This document shows, in pieces, positions 8,876-18,005 of a stretch of 64,000 nt of DNA. The translations under genes and the position numbers were made by a program. How positions within the stretch are numbered: the stretch's first letter is position 1; every line of letters begins with the position of its first letter. Source of the DNA: Aureibaculum algae (lineage in GTDB: Bacteria; Bacteroidota; Bacteroidia; Flavobacteriales; Flavobacteriaceae); NCBI RefSeq assembly GCF_006065315.1, contig NZ_CP040749.1:2742501-2806500 (forward strand), in the 5' to 3' direction. Under the pieces are notes generated by a model, which had not been told where the DNA came from, ran no database searches, and worked only from the letters and a program-made list of their open reading frames with translations.

Positions 8876-11335
8876 TTACTTAATCGCTGCAATCCCCTTT
8901 TTAACAATTGCTATAAGCTCATCTTTATTAGAAGAATTTAACTGCTCTTTACCAACTTGTACTTGTTGTAACATTTGTTTTATAATGGCATCTGCACCAT
9001 ACTTCTTAAATTGTTCTGCTTTTGCAACAAAATCATCAACCATAATTTGCGTAGCCTTTACATTGTCACTCGTAGCAATCCACTGAAACGCTTGACCGTA
9101 CAACGCTTGTACTTTAGGATCTTGATTGAAAAACAATCCTGAAATAATTTTATCAGCAATAAATGGCATTTCTTGTGTTAAGCGTTCGTTTATATAAACT
9201 TCTAACAATCCATTGACCATCCCTTTTTTATCTATTGGATTGGTAATACTAATCGCTTTATCAATAGCTGTTCGTTTATCTATTTTATAAAGTGCAGCAA
9301 TGGCATTTGATTTCACAGAGTATGACTTACTTTCCATTGCATCTTTAAAAACATCAGCATATTTAGTATCACTTAAACCACCAAGTATATTAATAGCTTT
9401 TGATCTTACTAACGTTTTATCATCAGTGGTTGCTAATTTTTCAACCATCTTTAAAACACCTTTATCTTTACTAACATCGATTTTGTCTAATGCTAAAATT
9501 CTCAAACCGTAATAGTTATCATTTAAGGCTTTTGTCAATGTTTTATAGGATTCCTTATTATCTTGATCTGCCGCTAATATCTCAATAGCTTTTCTTCTAT
9601 CTAAATAATTAGCACTTTTCATAGTGTATTGATAAATATAATTATCAATAGATTTTTCATCTTTTATTTGAGCCAATAGAATTTTATCAGCATCAACATT
9701 TATCAATTGCGGTTTTGTTTTATACTTAAAGGTAAATTTCTCTTCCTTATTTTTTATAGTAACATTATAACGCTCTACGACATCATTCTCATAAACATCA
9801 ATAGCTAAAGGAAAGTCAAAAAGTTTATCAGTAGTTTGTTTTATCAATACTGTTACTGATTTACCTTCATCATTATAAATATAACTCACATTTAATTTAG
9901 GATGTCCTGAATTAAAATACCATTGATTAAAAAACGGATTCAAATCTTTCCCACTAACTTCTTCCAACGCTAAACGCAACTGATGAGCTTCACCCGTTTT
10001 ATATTTATTCGTAGTTAAATACTCTTTTAACCCTGCAAAGAAAGCTCTATCACCTAAGTAATTCCTTAACATATGTAAAATACCACCACCTTTATTATAA
10101 GATACTGCATCAAACATATCTTCTCTACTACTATAATGAAAACGGACTAAATTTTTAGATTCGTTACCGCCCATATAATATCCTTGTAAATCATCGTAAC
10201 GATGAGCATCCGCATAGTCTTTTCCATATTTATGTTCTTGCCATAAGTACTCACTATAATTAGCAAATGATTCGTTTACAGATAAATTACTCCAACTCTC
10301 TGCAGTAACTAAATCGCCAAACCAATGGTGAAACAACTCATGGGCTATTGTATTTTCCCAAGTATTCTCATCGATAAGCTGACCGGTAGTTTGATTGGCA
10401 TTTTCAGCATGAATTACTGCTGTTGTATTTTCCATAGCTCCACTTACATAATCTCTACAAACGATTTGAGCATATTTTTGCCATGGATATTTTACCCCTG
10501 TCAATTCAGAAAAGAAAGTGATCATTTCAGGAGTATTACCAAAAATCTCTTTGGCATAAGGCTCATATTCTTTTTCTACATAATAATCTACAGCAATATC
10601 ATTCCAAGTATCTTTTACAATACTAAATTCTCCTACGCCCATAAAAAATAAATAGGGCGCATGCTTTTTATCAAAATTCCAATAATCTGTTCTTGTTCCG
10701 TCACCATTATCAGTTTGACTCTCTAATAATCCGTTAGATAGTGTAACATATTTATTAGGCACTGTCATATAAATTTCTTCTGAAGTCTTTTGATTAGGAC
10801 TATCAATGGTAGGAAACCAACAACTACTAGATTCGGTTTCTCCTTGTGTCCATATCTGAGTTGGCTTGTCAGGATCAGTTTCTAAAGGGTCAACAAAATA
10901 CAATCCTTTAGCACTTGTAATAGCTGCACTTCCTTCTTGTGTTACTTCTTCTGGTCTTGCGGTATAGACTATATGTAAGGTATATTCTTCATCTTTTACA
11001 TAGATGTTTTCTAACTTTATTATCAACTTATTTCCATCATAGTCGTATTTTAAAGACTTACCATCTCTAGATACTTTATGAATCAACATCCCCTTCGCAT
11101 CTAACGTTACGCTTTGAACAGGATAAAAATGAGGTTTTAAGGTAACCCACGCTTCACCAGCCATTTGACTTTTTGCAAAATCAAATGAAACTTTTAACTT
11201 GGTGTGTACTAAATCATTAATTTTTTCTCTTTCAGCTTGGTAGACTGGTTTTACCGAGGTAGAATCTGCGTTTTGAGCAAAAGAGAAATTAAAAATTGCA
11301 ATCGCAATTAGAAAACTTAGAATTATTTTTTTCAT
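8876..11335 (-). CDS. M1-family metallopeptidase (aminopeptidase N-like), secreted
   Basis: 819 residues. The signal peptide MKKIILSFLIAIAIFNFSFA precedes the mature protein. The GAMEN-type exopeptidase motif (SGAMENTTAV) and the gluzincin motif HELFHHWFGD, with the second glutamate in NESFANYSEYLW, are all intact, so it should be an active zinc aminopeptidase in the periplasm. The last 300 residues are HEAT-like helical repeats (KAINILGGLSDTKY...), as in ERAP/TAF2-like M1 proteins. The gene is monocistronic: it has its own promoter at 11358-11387 and ends at the bidirectional terminator. Confidence 0.93.
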   Translation of the reverse strand: MKKIILSFLIAIAIFNFSFAQNADSTSVKPVYQAEREKINDLVHTKLKVSFDFAKSQMAGEAWVTLKPHFYPVQSVTLDAKGMLIHKVSRDGKSLKYDYDGNKLIIKLENIYVKDEEYTLHIVYTARPEEVTQEGSAAITSAKGLYFVDPLETDPDKPTQIWTQGETESSSCWFPTIDSPNQKTSEEIYMTVPNKYVTLSNGLLESQTDNGDGTRTDYWNFDKKHAPYLFFMGVGEFSIVKDTWNDIAVDYYVEKEYEPYAKEIFGNTPEMITFFSELTGVKYPWQKYAQIVCRDYVSGAMENTTAVIHAENANQTTGQLIDENTWENTIAHELFHHWFGDLVTAESWSNLSVNESFANYSEYLWQEHKYGKDYADAHRYDDLQGYYMGGNESKNLVRFHYSSREDMFDAVSYNKGGGILHMLRNYLGDRAFFAGLKEYLTTNKYKTGEAHQLRLALEEVSGKDLNPFFNQWYFNSGHPKLNVSYIYNDEGKSVTVLIKQTTDKLFDFPLAIDVYENDVVERYNVTIKNKEEKFTFKYKTKPQLINVDADKILLAQIKDEKSIDNYIYQYTMKSANYLDRRKAIEILAADQDNKESYKTLTKALNDNYYGLRILALDKIDVSKDKGVLKMVEKLATTDDKTLVRSKAINILGGLSDTKYADVFKDAMESKSYSVKSNAIAALYKIDKRTAIDKAISITNPIDKKGMVNGLLEVYINERLTQEMPFIADKIISGLFFNQDPKVQALYGQAFQWIATSDNVKATQIMVDDFVAKAEQFKKYGADAIIKQMLQQVQVGKEQLNSSNKDELIAIVKKGIAAIK

Positions 11336-11357
11336 TGTTTATAGTATATTTAGGTCA

Positions 11358-11387
11358 CAAAGATAATCTTTTATAGAAATTATTCAA
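11358..11387 (-). promoter_or_regulatory. Predicted promoter of the M1 peptidase gene
   Basis: On the minus strand TTG (11387-11385), 19 bases, then TATCTTTG (11365-11358), 22 bases before the ATG. Fits TTG-N19-TAnnTTTG of Bacteroidetes. Confidence 0.65.
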
Positions 11388-11513
11388 TCGTTTTTTTAGG
11401 CGACAAGGCGAATACACTTACGATTTGGAAATAGACTAGAAAAATAACGACTTGGTTTTTGATGATTTATTGAAAATGACGGATGTCTTTTTACAAAAGA
11501 AAAATTAAAACAA

Positions 11514-11547
11514 AAAAAAACCTGAACGCAAGTTGCGTTCAGGTTTT
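11514..11547 (-). terminator. Terminator of the sigma / DUF4252 operon
   Basis: CCTGAACGCA / TGCGTTCAGG stem with a three-base loop at 11521-11543 and poly-A on the left (poly-T on the minus strand), 44 bases after the DUF4252 lipoprotein stop. Confidence 0.85.
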
Positions 11548-11587
11548 TACTTTTTTATAACAACAAGTAGAACACTTGCAATTAGAA

Positions 11588-12133
11588 TTATTTCATATTC
11601 TTCGCTAAATCTTTTAAGCTTTTAAACCCGTCTCCATCAATATCACCTATTTCTTTCATCATTTTAAGAATCTTACCAGGTTCCATTTTATCGCCCAACA
11701 CTCTTACTAAAGCAAAACCTTGAGATTTGTCATTTCCATAAACAACCAATTCATCGATAGAATTATCTTCTTCACTTCCCTCATATTTAACAATAACATC
11801 TCTACCCTTATCCTTAAAACGGATCAGTTCAACATATTTATTATCTTTAATAATGGCTTTTACTTTGGCTTTTTCTAAAGCATACTGAGGTTCATTTGCT
11901 TTGTTTTTCACAAAGGCAAGCACATTTAATTTTTTTATCGATGCTAATGTGCTTTGTGCCTCTGCCGATGCATCATCTTTTAAACTCACCAAACTTGCGG
12001 GTAAATCTAAAGATATAAAGTTATCATCATCTTGATTATCAATATAATACTTTTGCAAAGATGGACTACTTCCACATGAAGCCAATAATAGCATTACAAT
12101 TGAAATAGATAGTATTTTAGTTATAGTTTTCAT
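11588..12133 (-). CDS. DUF4252 lipoprotein
   Basis: 181 residues with a lipoprotein signal and lipobox LLASC (Cys20), followed by GSSPS. The body shows the DUF4252 pattern seen in Bacteroidetes: a hydrophobic LNVLAFVK strand, KYVELIRFKDKGRDVIVKY and DELVVYGNDKSQGFALVRVLGD. It is the last gene of the sigma factor operon and resembles the upstream DUF4252 gene, so the pair probably arose by duplication. Function unknown; its place in the operon suggests an envelope component under control of the ECF sigma factor. Confidence 0.8.
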   Translation of the reverse strand: MKTITKILSISIVMLLLASCGSSPSLQKYYIDNQDDDNFISLDLPASLVSLKDDASAEAQSTLASIKKLNVLAFVKNKANEPQYALEKAKVKAIIKDNKYVELIRFKDKGRDVIVKYEGSEEDNSIDELVVYGNDKSQGFALVRVLGDKMEPGKILKMMKEIGDIDGDGFKSLKDLAKNMK

Positions 12134-12206
12134 TGGAATATATGTTTTGAGATTATCAAATTACTTTAAAAAAAGGAATATCCTTATACTAAGAACTCAC
12201 AGCGTC

Positions 12207-12758
12207 TTAGTTCTTCTTTTTTACATCTTTTAAATGCTCACCTCCCTGAATATTCATTTGCTCCGTTAGCTTAGAGATTTTATTCAAATCAATATCACCT
12301 GTTATAGAAACAATTACAGCTTTTGCATCACGATCTACACCGCCCATATCTGTACTAATACCATCAATAAACATAAAAAGTTCTTTTACATGATCTGCAT
12401 CTTTACCTTCTCTAATATAAATCTTAACATTACCTTCTTTATCCTTAACACTCATTAGTTCAGATAACTTAGAAGACTTTAAGTAACTAGCTACTTTAGC
12501 TTTCATTTCTGCGGCAATAGAAACATTTTCAGTAGCCAACACTCTTAAACTATTAAGACCACTTACAAGGTTAATATACTCTTTTGCATCATCTGTTTCT
12601 CCAGCTACCTTACCCATTAGCTCAAACATTTTTTTATTCACTGTTACTACAGATACATCATCCATATCAGCAAAATTATCAAATGTTGATTGTGCAAAAG
12701 TTGCTAAAGGTGCTATTACTAAGGCTAGGGCAATTATTAAATTTTTAGTTTTACTCAT
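12207..12758 (-). CDS. DUF4252 secreted protein
   Basis: 183 residues from the ATG at 12758, chosen because a clean signal peptide starts there (MSKTKNLIIALALVIAPLATFAQ); 26 upstream codons read through Asn/Lys-rich non-coding-like sequence. The mature part has the DUF4252 features LNSLRVLATEN, LMSVKDKEGNVKIYIREG and AVIVSITGDIDLNKISKLTEQM. Unlike the downstream paralogue it has no lipobox, so it is predicted to be periplasmic. It lies between the anti-sigma-like gene and the lipoprotein paralogue. Confidence 0.8.
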   Translation of the reverse strand: MSKTKNLIIALALVIAPLATFAQSTFDNFADMDDVSVVTVNKKMFELMGKVAGETDDAKEYINLVSGLNSLRVLATENVSIAAEMKAKVASYLKSSKLSELMSVKDKEGNVKIYIREGKDADHVKELFMFIDGISTDMGGVDRDAKAVIVSITGDIDLNKISKLTEQMNIQGGEHLKDVKKKN

Positions 12759-12848
12759 TATATTTTTATTATTTGTTTTGAGATTGTTATTTTTTGTTGA
12801 AAAGTTCATTTCTTTATTATTATATAGTGTGTTCATAATTTCTATTTT

Positions 12849-13286
12849 TTAGTTGTTTTTAAATACTTTATTCTGTGTTTTTTGAAACTCTTGTAATCCA
12901 GCAATAGCAACACTTTCTCCTTTATTTAGATTTTGAGAAATCAATTGGAATGCTTTCTGAGTTTCTTGATAAGCCTGTGTGGCATCTATACGCTCTTGAT
13001 CTGATAAACTACCAGGTTTATTAATCGTATACATACTAACTAATAAGATTGCTGCAGCGGCTACTGAGGCCCATTTCCAATACGGCTTTTTAGTTTTTAA
13101 AGGAATGGTCTTCGTAAAACGTTCTGCTTTACTCTCATTAAAATAACCGAACATTGCTTTATATTCTAGTAAATGTGCCGGTGTATTATCTTGTTGAAAA
13201 TACGTTGCCAATACCTGCTCTTCTTGTAAAGAAGTTTCAGCATTTTCATATTTTTCAATTAGTTGTTCTATGTTAGCTAATTCCAT
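12849..13286 (-). CDS. Anti-sigma-factor-like membrane protein
   Basis: 145 residues. The N-terminal ~65 residues form a small soluble domain with the ELANIEQLIEKYENAETSLQEEQVLATYF pattern typical of Bacteroidetes proteins next to ECF sigma factors; one transmembrane helix follows (WASVAAAAILLVSMYTI, residues about 72-88) and then a short periplasmic tail. The ATG overlaps the end of the sigma gene by 14 bases, which indicates translational coupling and a 1:1 partner role. No zinc-binding HxxxCxxC motif is present, so it is not a ZAS-type anti-sigma protein. Confidence 0.7.
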   Translation of the reverse strand: MELANIEQLIEKYENAETSLQEEQVLATYFQQDNTPAHLLEYKAMFGYFNESKAERFTKTIPLKTKKPYWKWASVAAAAILLVSMYTINKPGSLSDQERIDATQAYQETQKAFQLISQNLNKGESVAIAGLQEFQKTQNKVFKNN

Positions 13287-13800
13287 AGTTATGTTGTTTT
13301 ATCAATTGTTGTCTTATTGTTTTTCTTGCTCTCGACAATGCTACACGCACCGCTGTTGGCTGTAAGTCAAGAATCTTGCCAATTTCTTCAAATTCAAAAT
13401 TCTCAACATCTCTTAATTGTATTATTAATTTCTGTTTTTCTGGTAAATTTTCAATCAACTCATGTACTTTACTTACACTATCTTTTACCTCAATATCTCT
13501 TTCTAGTGAGATATTATTATCCTTATAATTACTATGTACTAATTTTAAATTATTTGAACGTTTTGCCTTTAGCTGATCTAAACAATAATTTTTTGTCATG
13601 GTCATTGCAAAAGCTTCAACACTGCTATAATTTTTCAGCTTACTCTTATTCTTCCATAATTTTAAGAATAACTCTTGGGTTGCATCTTCTGCCTCATCAA
13701 TAGAGACTAACAACCTTTTAGCTAATCTAAAAACTTTGTCTTTTAACGGTAAAACTGTATTTAAAAATTCAGTTTGTTGCATTTTGGTTAGGTTTGGCAC
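13273..13800 (-). CDS. ECF-type RNA polymerase sigma factor
   Basis: 175 residues. Region 2 is visible as DEAEDATQELFLKLWKNKSKLKNYSSVEAFAMTMTKNYCLDQ (core and -10 binding) and region 4 as LPEKQKLIIQLRDVENFEFEEIGKILDLQPTAVRVALSRARKTIRQQL (HTH for -35). There is no region 3, as expected for an ECF sigma factor. It heads an operon with an anti-sigma-like membrane protein and two DUF4252 proteins, so it probably answers an envelope signal. Confidence 0.92.
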   Translation of the reverse strand: MPNLTKMQQTEFLNTVLPLKDKVFRLAKRLLVSIDEAEDATQELFLKLWKNKSKLKNYSSVEAFAMTMTKNYCLDQLKAKRSNNLKLVHSNYKDNNISLERDIEVKDSVSKVHELIENLPEKQKLIIQLRDVENFEFEEIGKILDLQPTAVRVALSRARKTIRQQLIKQHNYGIS

Positions 13801-14065
13801 TAATTACACAAATTAACACGAATTTATTTATTCCATCGTCCCATCTCTATTTTAAAGACGATTAAGTGCTCATTTTGTTACTAATGTTTTTTTGGTTTGA
13901 TTATTGTAAGACTTATATTCAAAGATTAGAAATTGTTTTAATCTTAACTCTAATGTTTCAAATCTGTTGTCTATAATTTAAGACGAACAAGTAATCTTTT
14001 TGTTACATAGCATTAAACTATTGTAATTATTTTCCTTAATTTGCGACAAACTTTAAAAAAAATAT

Positions 14066-15553
14066 ATGAAGAAATTGGTATTAACAACCGTTACTCTCCT
14101 TACCTTATTATTTATCAGTTGCGATAAAAACAAAGATGAACCTCAAGAACCAATAGTTGAATTAAATAATGAAATTAACGACTTTGTTTGGCGAGGGTTA
14201 AATACATATTATTATTGGCAAGAAGATGTACCTAATTTAGCAGATACAAAAAATGATGAATTGAGCGATTACAACACCTATTTAAATAGCTATAGTGATC
14301 CTGAAGAATTATTTGAATCCTTACTGTTTCAAAAAGGTGTATCTGACAGATTTTCATGGTTTATTGATGATTATAGAGCTTCAGATGATGCTCGTAGAGG
14401 AGTTAACGATGCTTTTGGATTTGAATTTTCTTTAGCTAGATTGAATGATGATAGTGATGATGTTATAGGTTACATAACCTATATTGTTCCCAATACCCCT
14501 GCATCTGAAGCGGGATTAAAAAGAGGTGACGTTTTTAATGTTTTTAATGATATTACATTAAATATAAATAATTATTCAGTTGTCAATAAATATTATAGCG
14601 ATAATAATATTTCGATGAAGTTTGCCACATTAGAGATTAACAACTCAGAGGCTTCTGTTGTTTCGAATGGAAAAGAAGCTAGTTTAACATTGCGAGAGGT
14701 TGTAGAAAACCCTATTCATTACTCAAGTACTTTTGATATTGATGGAAAAAAAGTGGGGTATTTAGTTTATAATGGCTTTAAATACACGTTCCATGGTGAG
14801 ATGAATGATGTTTTTGGTGAATTTAAATCACAAAACATTCAAGAATTAGTTTTAGACTTAAGATATAATGGAGGTGGTTCTGTATTAACATGTGCTTATT
14901 TATCAAGTATGATTTATGGAGATGCTTCGACTAGTGATATTTTTGCCAAGTTAATTAATAATAGTAAAAATTCTGAAGATGACTCTTATTATCCATTTTT
15001 TAATACCGCTAGAATTTATGATATAGAAGGTAATAGTACTGGAGATGTAGCTATAAACCGTTTGTCAACAATTAATAAACTATATGTCATTGTATCAGAT
15101 GATACCGCCTCAGCAAGCGAAATGGTAATTAATGGGTTGAGAGCCTATATGGGAGATGCTAATGTTGTTTTAATAGGCACAACCACCTATGGAAAGAATG
15201 TAGGGTCATTTACAATTTATGATTCACCTGATTTTGGCACTTCTGGAATTAACTTAGCTCATACAAACGCAATGCAACCTATAACATTTAAAATATTTAA
15301 TAAATTAGACCAAAGTGATTACACAGCGGGATTTGAACCTGACATTCCGCAAGTTGAATACATTTCTGACATGAAACCATTTGGTGATGTTGAAGAACCT
15401 TTATTAAAATTAGCTTTAGATGATATATCTGGCACGGTAAGTAGAAATCAGAATACAAAGGGATTTGAATTAAAAAGTAAAAAAGTATTTAATTCTGCTG
15501 ACAAAAGACAATTTTCTAAGGAAATGTATATCTTACCCCAAGAATTAAAATAA
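14066..15553 (+). CDS. S41-family peptidase lipoprotein (C-terminal processing protease-like)
   Basis: 495 residues. Signal peptide with lipobox LFISC at residue 19. A PDZ-like segment (GYITYIVPNTPASEAGLKRGDVFNVFND) sits around residues 135-170, and the protease core has VLDLRYNGGGSV, the nucleophile in DDTASASEMVING (second Ser of SAS) and the catalytic lysine in TYGKNVGS. All key S41 residues seem to be present. It would be anchored in the envelope and cleave exposed C-termini. A hairpin terminator follows directly. The 265-bp region shared with the sigma gene upstream shows no clear element. Confidence 0.9.
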   Translation: MKKLVLTTVTLLTLLFISCDKNKDEPQEPIVELNNEINDFVWRGLNTYYYWQEDVPNLADTKNDELSDYNTYLNSYSDPEELFESLLFQKGVSDRFSWFIDDYRASDDARRGVNDAFGFEFSLARLNDDSDDVIGYITYIVPNTPASEAGLKRGDVFNVFNDITLNINNYSVVNKYYSDNNISMKFATLEINNSEASVVSNGKEASLTLREVVENPIHYSSTFDIDGKKVGYLVYNGFKYTFHGEMNDVFGEFKSQNIQELVLDLRYNGGGSVLTCAYLSSMIYGDASTSDIFAKLINNSKNSEDDSYYPFFNTARIYDIEGNSTGDVAINRLSTINKLYVIVSDDTASASEMVINGLRAYMGDANVVLIGTTTYGKNVGSFTIYDSPDFGTSGINLAHTNAMQPITFKIFNKLDQSDYTAGFEPDIPQVEYISDMKPFGDVEEPLLKLALDDISGTVSRNQNTKGFELKSKKVFNSADKRQFSKEMYILPQELK

Positions 15554-15567
15554 TAAATTACAATTAT

Positions 15568-15604
15568 AAAAAGCTCATTTTACAAATTGTAAAATGAGCT
15601 TTTT
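15568..15604 (+). terminator. Terminator after the S41 peptidase gene
   Basis: AAAAGCTCATTTTACA / TGTAAAATGAGCTTTT perfect stem with an AAT loop, T-rich tail; lies between the S41 and S4-domain genes. Confidence 0.85.
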
Positions 15605-15616
15605 AAGTTTTAGACT

Positions 15617-15985
15617 ATGCGAATAGATAAATATTTATGGACAACCCGGTATTATAAGACCCGTAGTAAAGCTACAGATGCTTGTAAAAAGGGTCATATA
15701 AAAATAAACGCATCTAACTGTAAACCTTCTAAAGAGGTTTATATAGGCGAGAAAATTTTAGTCCGCAAGAATCAAATCAATTATGAATTAGAGGTGTTAG
15801 ACTTACCTCCTAACCGCGTTGGTGCCAAACTTGTAGATCTTTATCGTAAAGACACCACACCTAAAGAAGCCTTTGAAAATTCAGAAGTATTAAAGTACTC
15901 TAAAGAGTATTACAGAAAAAAAGGAACAGGTAGACCTACTAAAAAAGACAGAAGAGATATTGATGATTACACTGAAGAAGAATAA
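15617..15985 (+). CDS. S4-domain RNA-binding protein (Hsp15-like)
   Basis: 122 residues starting MRIDKYLWTTRYYKTRSKATDACKKGHIKIN, the classic S4 RNA-binding domain of the Hsp15/HslR family, with VYIGEKILVRK closing the domain. The C-terminus is highly charged (KKGTGRPTKKDRRDIDDYTEEE), as usual for this family. In E. coli Hsp15 binds stalled 50S subunits carrying nascent chain-tRNA; the same role is likely here. It stands alone upstream of two tRNA genes. Confidence 0.88.
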   Translation: MRIDKYLWTTRYYKTRSKATDACKKGHIKINASNCKPSKEVYIGEKILVRKNQINYELEVLDLPPNRVGAKLVDLYRKDTTPKEAFENSEVLKYSKEYYRKKGTGRPTKKDRRDIDDYTEEE

Positions 15986-16174
15986 TTGAATTGTTTTTAT
16001 CCTAAATTTCTGACATAAAATAATGATAGACAAAGCATTGAATTGATTTAAAAAGAGAAATACTGAGTTTTCACTTTTTTTTTATAATTTCTCTCGTTAT
16101 TTTTGGTTTTAAATTATCAAATTTTATTACATTTGCACTCGCATTAAAAAATTAATGCTGTTCATTAAAATTTT

Positions 16175-16261
16175 GGAGAGGTGCCGGAGTGGTCGATCGG
16201 GGCTCCCTGCTAAGGAGTTGTACTCGTAAGGGTACCGGGGGTTCGAATCCCTTCCTCTCCG
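16175..16261 (+). tRNA. tRNA-Ser (anticodon GCU)
   Basis: 87 nt. Acceptor GGAGAGG pairs with CCTCTCC, discriminator G. The anticodon loop CTGCTAA gives GCT, the T arm has GGTTCGAATCC-type sequence (GGGGGTTCGAATCCC) and a long variable arm (TGTACTCGTAAGGGTACC), as needed for a class II serine tRNA. The 3' CCA is not encoded. Confidence 0.95.
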
Positions 16262-16444
16262 CAATCAATTAAAGCTGCGAGTAAAATTTTAGCAGAACAA
16301 AGTTGTCAAGCTCGCTTGTAAAACTTTGAGAGGATAAAATTTGCAGTATGTGGTAATAGGGAACAACATTGTTAATCCCATCCATAACCAACAAAGCATC
16401 AATTGATGTTTGAAATATTGTTTTACAGTGATAACTGTTTTTTT

Positions 16445-16519
16445 CGGGGTGTAGCGTAGCCCGGTTATCGCGCCGCGTTTGGGACGCGGAGGTCGCAGGT
16501 TCGAATCCTGCCACCCCGA
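16445..16519 (+). tRNA. tRNA-Pro (anticodon UGG), integration target of the island
   Basis: 75 nt. Acceptor CGGGGTG pairs with CACCCCG, discriminator A; anticodon stem CCGCG/CGCGG with loop TTTGGGA gives TGG. The T arm is GCAGGTTCGAATCCTGC. Its 3' end (AATCCTGCCACCCCGAC) recurs at 54544 and in part at 61913, so the gene is the attachment site of the genomic island. The gene stays intact after integration. Confidence 0.95.
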
Positions 16520-16520
16520 C
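16504..16520. repeat. Attachment site copy 1 (attL, in tRNA-Pro 3' end)
   Basis: AATCCTGCCACCCCGAC, the T-arm/acceptor end of tRNA-Pro, is identical over 17 bp to 54544-54560 and shares 13 bp with 61913-61925. The integrase gene 16737-18005 lies just inside it. Confidence 0.88.
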
Positions 16521-16542
16521 GAACCTAGTAATAGGTCAAACT

Positions 16543-16576
16543 AAAACACTGTTAATCGTATGATTATCAGTGTTTT
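16543..16576 (+). terminator. Island-borne terminator hairpin behind tRNA-Pro
   Basis: AAAACACTGTTAATC / GATTATCAGTGTTTT, one mismatch, loop GTAT, T-rich tail. It shares the core TAATCGTATGATTATC with the hairpin at 54584-54617, which occupies the same place behind the second att copy. It probably replaces the native tRNA terminator displaced by integration. Confidence 0.75.
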
Positions 16577-16622
16577 TTGTTTTTAATGATGTCAATTGAT
16601 TTCATTTAAAACCAACTAATAG

Positions 16623-16637
16623 GTGTGCAATTCGGTG
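16623..16637. promoter_or_regulatory. Putative integrase arm-type site, left end of element 1
   Basis: GTGTGCAATTCGGTG recurs as GTGTGTAATTCGGTG at 54468-54482, just inside the other end of element 1. The GGTGTGCA motif is also directly repeated within 16622-16642. Inference: arm-type integrase binding sites. Confidence 0.45.
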
Positions 16638-16736
16638 TGCAGTTCTATCCTGATTTTTTTCTACCTTTAAAGAACTTTAGAAGCGATTTGACTTTCGTCT
16701 TTACAAACACACAATGTTTAACTTAAGACTTATAAC

Positions 16737-18005
16737 ATGCAGAAAAACAGCACTTTCGGAGTAATTTTCTTTACAAGAAAATCACGTAGTAACCTTAATG
16801 AATTATCTATTTACGCACGTATTACCGTTGACGGAAAACGAGCAGAAATCAGTCTAAAAAGGTGTATAGAGGTGTGCAATTGGGACAATTCTAAAGCCCG
16901 AGCAAGGGGAACATCTTCAAATTCTCGTAACCTGAACAAGTATTTAGACCAAGTTTATGGTCAATTATTGGATTGTCATAGACAGCTTTTAGAGGAGTTC
17001 AAGATCATCTCTGCCAAATCCATCAAAGCCCGCTATTTGGGCGAGGACGACCAATTAAAAACGCTTAACGAGCTTATAAGGTACCATAATACCAATATGG
17101 TTTCTGTCTTAAAGGCTGGTACTATGAAAAATTATTATACTACCGAAAGATATTTAAACAAATTCTTAGCCCAAAAATTAAAAGCAGATGATATTTATTT
17201 AAAACAATTGAATTATCGTTTTATCATTGACTTTGAGCAGTTCCTTAGAAATTATAATCCCACTACAAAAAGGAAAACATTGACCAATAATGGTGTAATG
17301 AAACATTTGGAACGGTTTAAAAAAATGATAAATCTTGCCATTAAATTGGAATGGTTGGTAAAAAATCCTTTTAGTCGGTTTCAATTGAGGTTTGATAAGT
17401 ATGACAGGCAATATCTCTCACAAAGGGAACTAGAGCTTATTGAGAATACTTATTTTAAAAGTGAACGTTTGGAAAGGGTAAAAGATATATTTATTTTTTC
17501 TTGCTATACGGGTTTGTCTTATATCGATGTAAAGCAATTAACCATTCATCAAATAGTCAAAGGCATTGATGCTAACTTTTGGATTTATACAAAACGTGAA
17601 AAAACAAATGAAACGGTTAAAATACCTATTTTACCAAAAGCCTTGGTTATTGTTGAGAAGTACAAGGTCATTTCTAAAGAGATTGGTTCTGAATTATTGC
17701 TTCCACTCTACTCTAACCAGAAAACGAACAGTTATTTAAAGGAGATTGCAAAAGCTTGTGGTATTCGTAAAAACATTTCTTTTCATGTTGCTCGGCATAC
17801 CTTTGCGACTACGGTACTTTTATCTAATGGTGTTCCTATTGAAACCGTATCTAAATTATTAGGGCATACCAAATTATCTACAACACAAATATATGCCAGA
17901 GTATTGGAACATAAAATTAGTGAGGATATTCAAAATTTAATGATACGTTTTGAAAATAAAAAAAATAAGGAAATTGAATCTAATCGCTCTTATAGAAATA
18001 GTTAA
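16737..18005 (+). CDS. Tyrosine integrase of element 1 (tRNA-Pro-specific)
   Basis: 422 residues. The N-terminal Arm-DNA-binding domain (FFTRKSRSNLNELSIYARITVDGKRAEISLKR) is followed by the SAM-like core-binding domain and the catalytic domain. Catalytic box II is HVARHTFATTVLLSNGVPIETVSKLLGHTKLSTTQIYARV with the H-x-x-R, GH and nucleophile Tyr all present. The first box reads CYTGLSYIDV, with Ser where most tyrosine recombinases have Arg; this is known for the Bacteroidetes IntDOT group. It sits beside the tRNA-Pro 3' end in the usual position of an integrase that uses that tRNA. Its closest relative in the window is the integrase at 54766-56001. Confidence 0.93.
   Translation: MQKNSTFGVIFFTRKSRSNLNELSIYARITVDGKRAEISLKRCIEVCNWDNSKARARGTSSNSRNLNKYLDQVYGQLLDCHRQLLEEFKIISAKSIKARYLGEDDQLKTLNELIRYHNTNMVSVLKAGTMKNYYTTERYLNKFLAQKLKADDIYLKQLNYRFIIDFEQFLRNYNPTTKRKTLTNNGVMKHLERFKKMINLAIKLEWLVKNPFSRFQLRFDKYDRQYLSQRELELIENTYFKSERLERVKDIFIFSCYTGLSYIDVKQLTIHQIVKGIDANFWIYTKREKTNETVKIPILPKALVIVEKYKVISKEIGSELLLPLYSNQKTNSYLKEIAKACGIRKNISFHVARHTFATTVLLSNGVPIETVSKLLGHTKLSTTQIYARVLEHKISEDIQNLMIRFENKKNKEIESNRSYRNS

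Noticed and set aside
16269-16514. 81-codon minus-strand frame across tRNA-Pro
   Set aside because: Antisense to a clear tRNA gene; the MAGFEPATSASQ start is the usual false translation of tRNA 3' ends.
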